From: an uncultured Chloroflexota bacterium | Lineage (GTDB): Bacteria; Chloroflexota; Anaerolineae; UBA4142; SHND01 | DNA length: 43,532 bases | Reading direction: 5' to 3' | Assembly: GCA_937870825.1 (NCBI GenBank) | Contig: CALMZO010000446.1 | Span: forward strand, 1 to 43,532 | In this document: piece by piece, positions 42,397 through 43,532 of the stretch | Position numbering within the stretch: position 1 is the first letter of the stretch | Layout of the letters: each line of letters begins with the position of its first letter | Made by a program: the position numbers and the translations under genes | The notes under the pieces: model-generated | The model's database searches: none | Seen by the model: only the letters and a program-made list of their open reading frames with translations | Told to the model about the DNA's origin: nothing

Positions 42397-43419
42397 ATGC
42401 AAGTCCGTCTCGCCGTTGTCGGTCTCGGAAATGTCGGACGCCGCTTTCTCGAACTCGTTCAACGGAAACACAAGTTGATTCAAGAACGCTTCCATCTCGA
42501 CCTCATCGTCACTGCGGCTGGGGACACAAGCGGCGGCGCGGAATATTTTCGCGGACTCGACGTTGATACAATTTTGGAACTGAAACGTTCGGGCAAAGGT
42601 GTTGCCGCGTATTCGCAGCACGGGCGCGGCGAAATGACGATGGTGGATGTCGTGCGTTCGTGTCACGCGGACGTGTTGGTCGAAAATACGCTCACCAATC
42701 TCACCGACGGCGAACCGGGACTCTCGACCATGCGCGAAGCGATTGCGCGCAAAATGCACATTGCCACCGCGAACAAAGGTCCGCTTGTACTCGCGTACCA
42801 AGAACTCTTTGCGCTCGCGGCAAAACAGGACGTAAAAATTTTGCACAGCGCGACGGTGGCGGGCGGACTGCCGGTTGTGAATATCGGACGCCGCGATTTG
42901 GGCGCGGGAACGATTACAAAATTTGAAGGCATCGTCAACGGCACCACGAATCACATTCTCGACGCGATGTCACACGGCGAAGCGTACGAGGCCGCGCTCA
43001 AGCACATGCAGGAACTCGGCATCGCCGAAGCCGACCCGACGCTCGACGTGGACGGTTGGGACGCGGCGAACAAACTCGTTATCGTCGCGAACGCGTGTTT
43101 GCGGCGACCCACAACCTTAAAGGATTTGCGCGTCCAAGGCATTCGCAGCATCACACAGCAGGACCTACAAAACGCGCAGGCGAACGGACAGGTCATCAAA
43201 CTCGTTGCGCGCGCAGTCCTGAAAGGGGACGATTACGAATTGTCCGTGAAACCGGAATGGCTCGACACGTCGCATCCGCTCGCGGGCGTGCGCGGCGGTT
43301 ACATGGCAGTCCTGTACGAAAGCGACATCAACGGACAAATTTTCGCGCGCATTCAAGAAGACAATCCGTACCCCACCGCGGCAGGCGTCTTGCGCGATGT
43401 GATTAACATCTATCAATAG
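42397..43419 (+). CDS. hom: Homoserine dehydrogenase
   Basis: The 340-residue protein has the NAD(P)-binding start VRLAVVGLGNVGRRFLELV and VLVENTLTNLTDGEPG, with the catalytic Lys in TANKGPLVLAY. The substrate block GIVNGTTNHILDAM, the signature AEADPTLDVDGWDAANKLVI and a C-terminal GRGAGxxPTA-like end (DNPYPTAAGVLRDVI) complete it. It reduces aspartate semialdehyde to homoserine on the threonine/methionine pathway. It lacks the C-terminal ACT domain of long bacterial enzymes (usual length about 430), so direct threonine feedback is not expected. The ATG at 42397 starts the Rossmann fold; no ribosome binding site is visible. The upstream hairpin ends the regulator's transcript. Confidence 0.95.
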   Translation: MQVRLAVVGLGNVGRRFLELVQRKHKLIQERFHLDLIVTAAGDTSGGAEYFRGLDVDTILELKRSGKGVAAYSQHGRGEMTMVDVVRSCHADVLVENTLTNLTDGEPGLSTMREAIARKMHIATANKGPLVLAYQELFALAAKQDVKILHSATVAGGLPVVNIGRRDLGAGTITKFEGIVNGTTNHILDAMSHGEAYEAALKHMQELGIAEADPTLDVDGWDAANKLVIVANACLRRPTTLKDLRVQGIRSITQQDLQNAQANGQVIKLVARAVLKGDDYELSVKPEWLDTSHPLAGVRGGYMAVLYESDINGQIFARIQEDNPYPTAAGVLRDVINIYQ

Positions 43420-43431
43420 TCCCCTCTCCTA

Positions 43432-43532
43432 GTGCAGCATTAAACAAGCTCTTGTGAGTCGCGCACAATGAAATCGTTTAGAAAGCGTCTTTCAACACAT
43501 CGGTACGCAAAACAAGTTGGTTAAGGATGCAC
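43432..43532. other. Imperfect inverted repeat at the window end, possible insertion-element end
   Basis: GTGCAGCATTAAACAA (43432-43447) matches the reverse complement of 43517-43532 at 13 of 16 positions. The region between has no gene. It could be a short MITE-like element or chance; the sequence stops before flanks can be examined. Confidence 0.35.

Overview
The window is about 43.5 kb of gene-dense bacterial chromosome. It most resembles a member of the Chloroflexota, probably Anaerolineae-like. The grounds are: Thr/Pro-rich linkers with repeated VIVVTAT motifs in exported proteins, Gram-positive-type LexA boxes, a long class III cyclase-ATPase-TPR regulator, and many small palindromic repeat families between genes and sometimes inside them. 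The lineage is an inference; no rRNA gene is present.

Layout. 1-6446 (+): the end of mutL, a four-helix-bundle S23-type gene between G/C-tract repeats, an agmatinase-like ureohydrolase, a coiled-coil protein with a nuclease-like C-terminus, an L-amino-acid/monoamine-oxidase-type flavoenzyme, and a dimethylglycine/sarcosine-dehydrogenase-like flavoprotein. 6484-7770 (-): an exported adhesin-like protein. 7868-10023 (+): lexA behind its own SOS box, a 142-bp MITE-like element, and a compact FtsK/SpoIIIE-type motor behind a promoter carrying two SOS boxes. 10063-18543 (-): holA, a small membrane protein, a GT4 glycosyltransferase, a sugar epimerase, a GH2 beta-mannosidase and an (alpha/alpha)6-type glycosidase. 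18953-22825 (+): two unrecognised proteins, tRNA-Leu(GAG), a GlsB-like membrane protein and a HAD-IIA phosphatase. 22946-29523 (-): a class IIIb cyclase-ATPase-TPR protein, a cNMP-binding patatin phospholipase and a GAF histidine kinase, in that order of transcription. 29707-31407 (-): a small secreted protein and a PQQ-type sugar dehydrogenase. 31632-34891: a TRAP transporter, with the permeases on + and the binding protein convergent on -. 35189-43419 (+): a threonine-dehydratase-like enzyme, a HAD nucleotidase, a large membrane protein, a thioesterase, an LCP-family protein, a DUF1232 protein, a MerR-type regulator and homoserine dehydrogenase.

How the genes may work together. LexA probably controls itself and the FtsK-like motor. 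The cyclase could make cAMP that gates the adjacent phospholipase. The glycosidases, epimerase and glycosyltransferase form a glycan block. The ureohydrolase and the two flavoenzymes suggest catabolism of guanidino, amine and methylated-glycine compounds.

The most notable observations are the SOS-controlled stand-alone FtsK motor with a MITE at its promoter, the cyclase/cNMP-patatin/kinase cluster, repeats that have become coding sequence in several genes, and promoters placed so close to start codons that leaderless mRNAs are expected.
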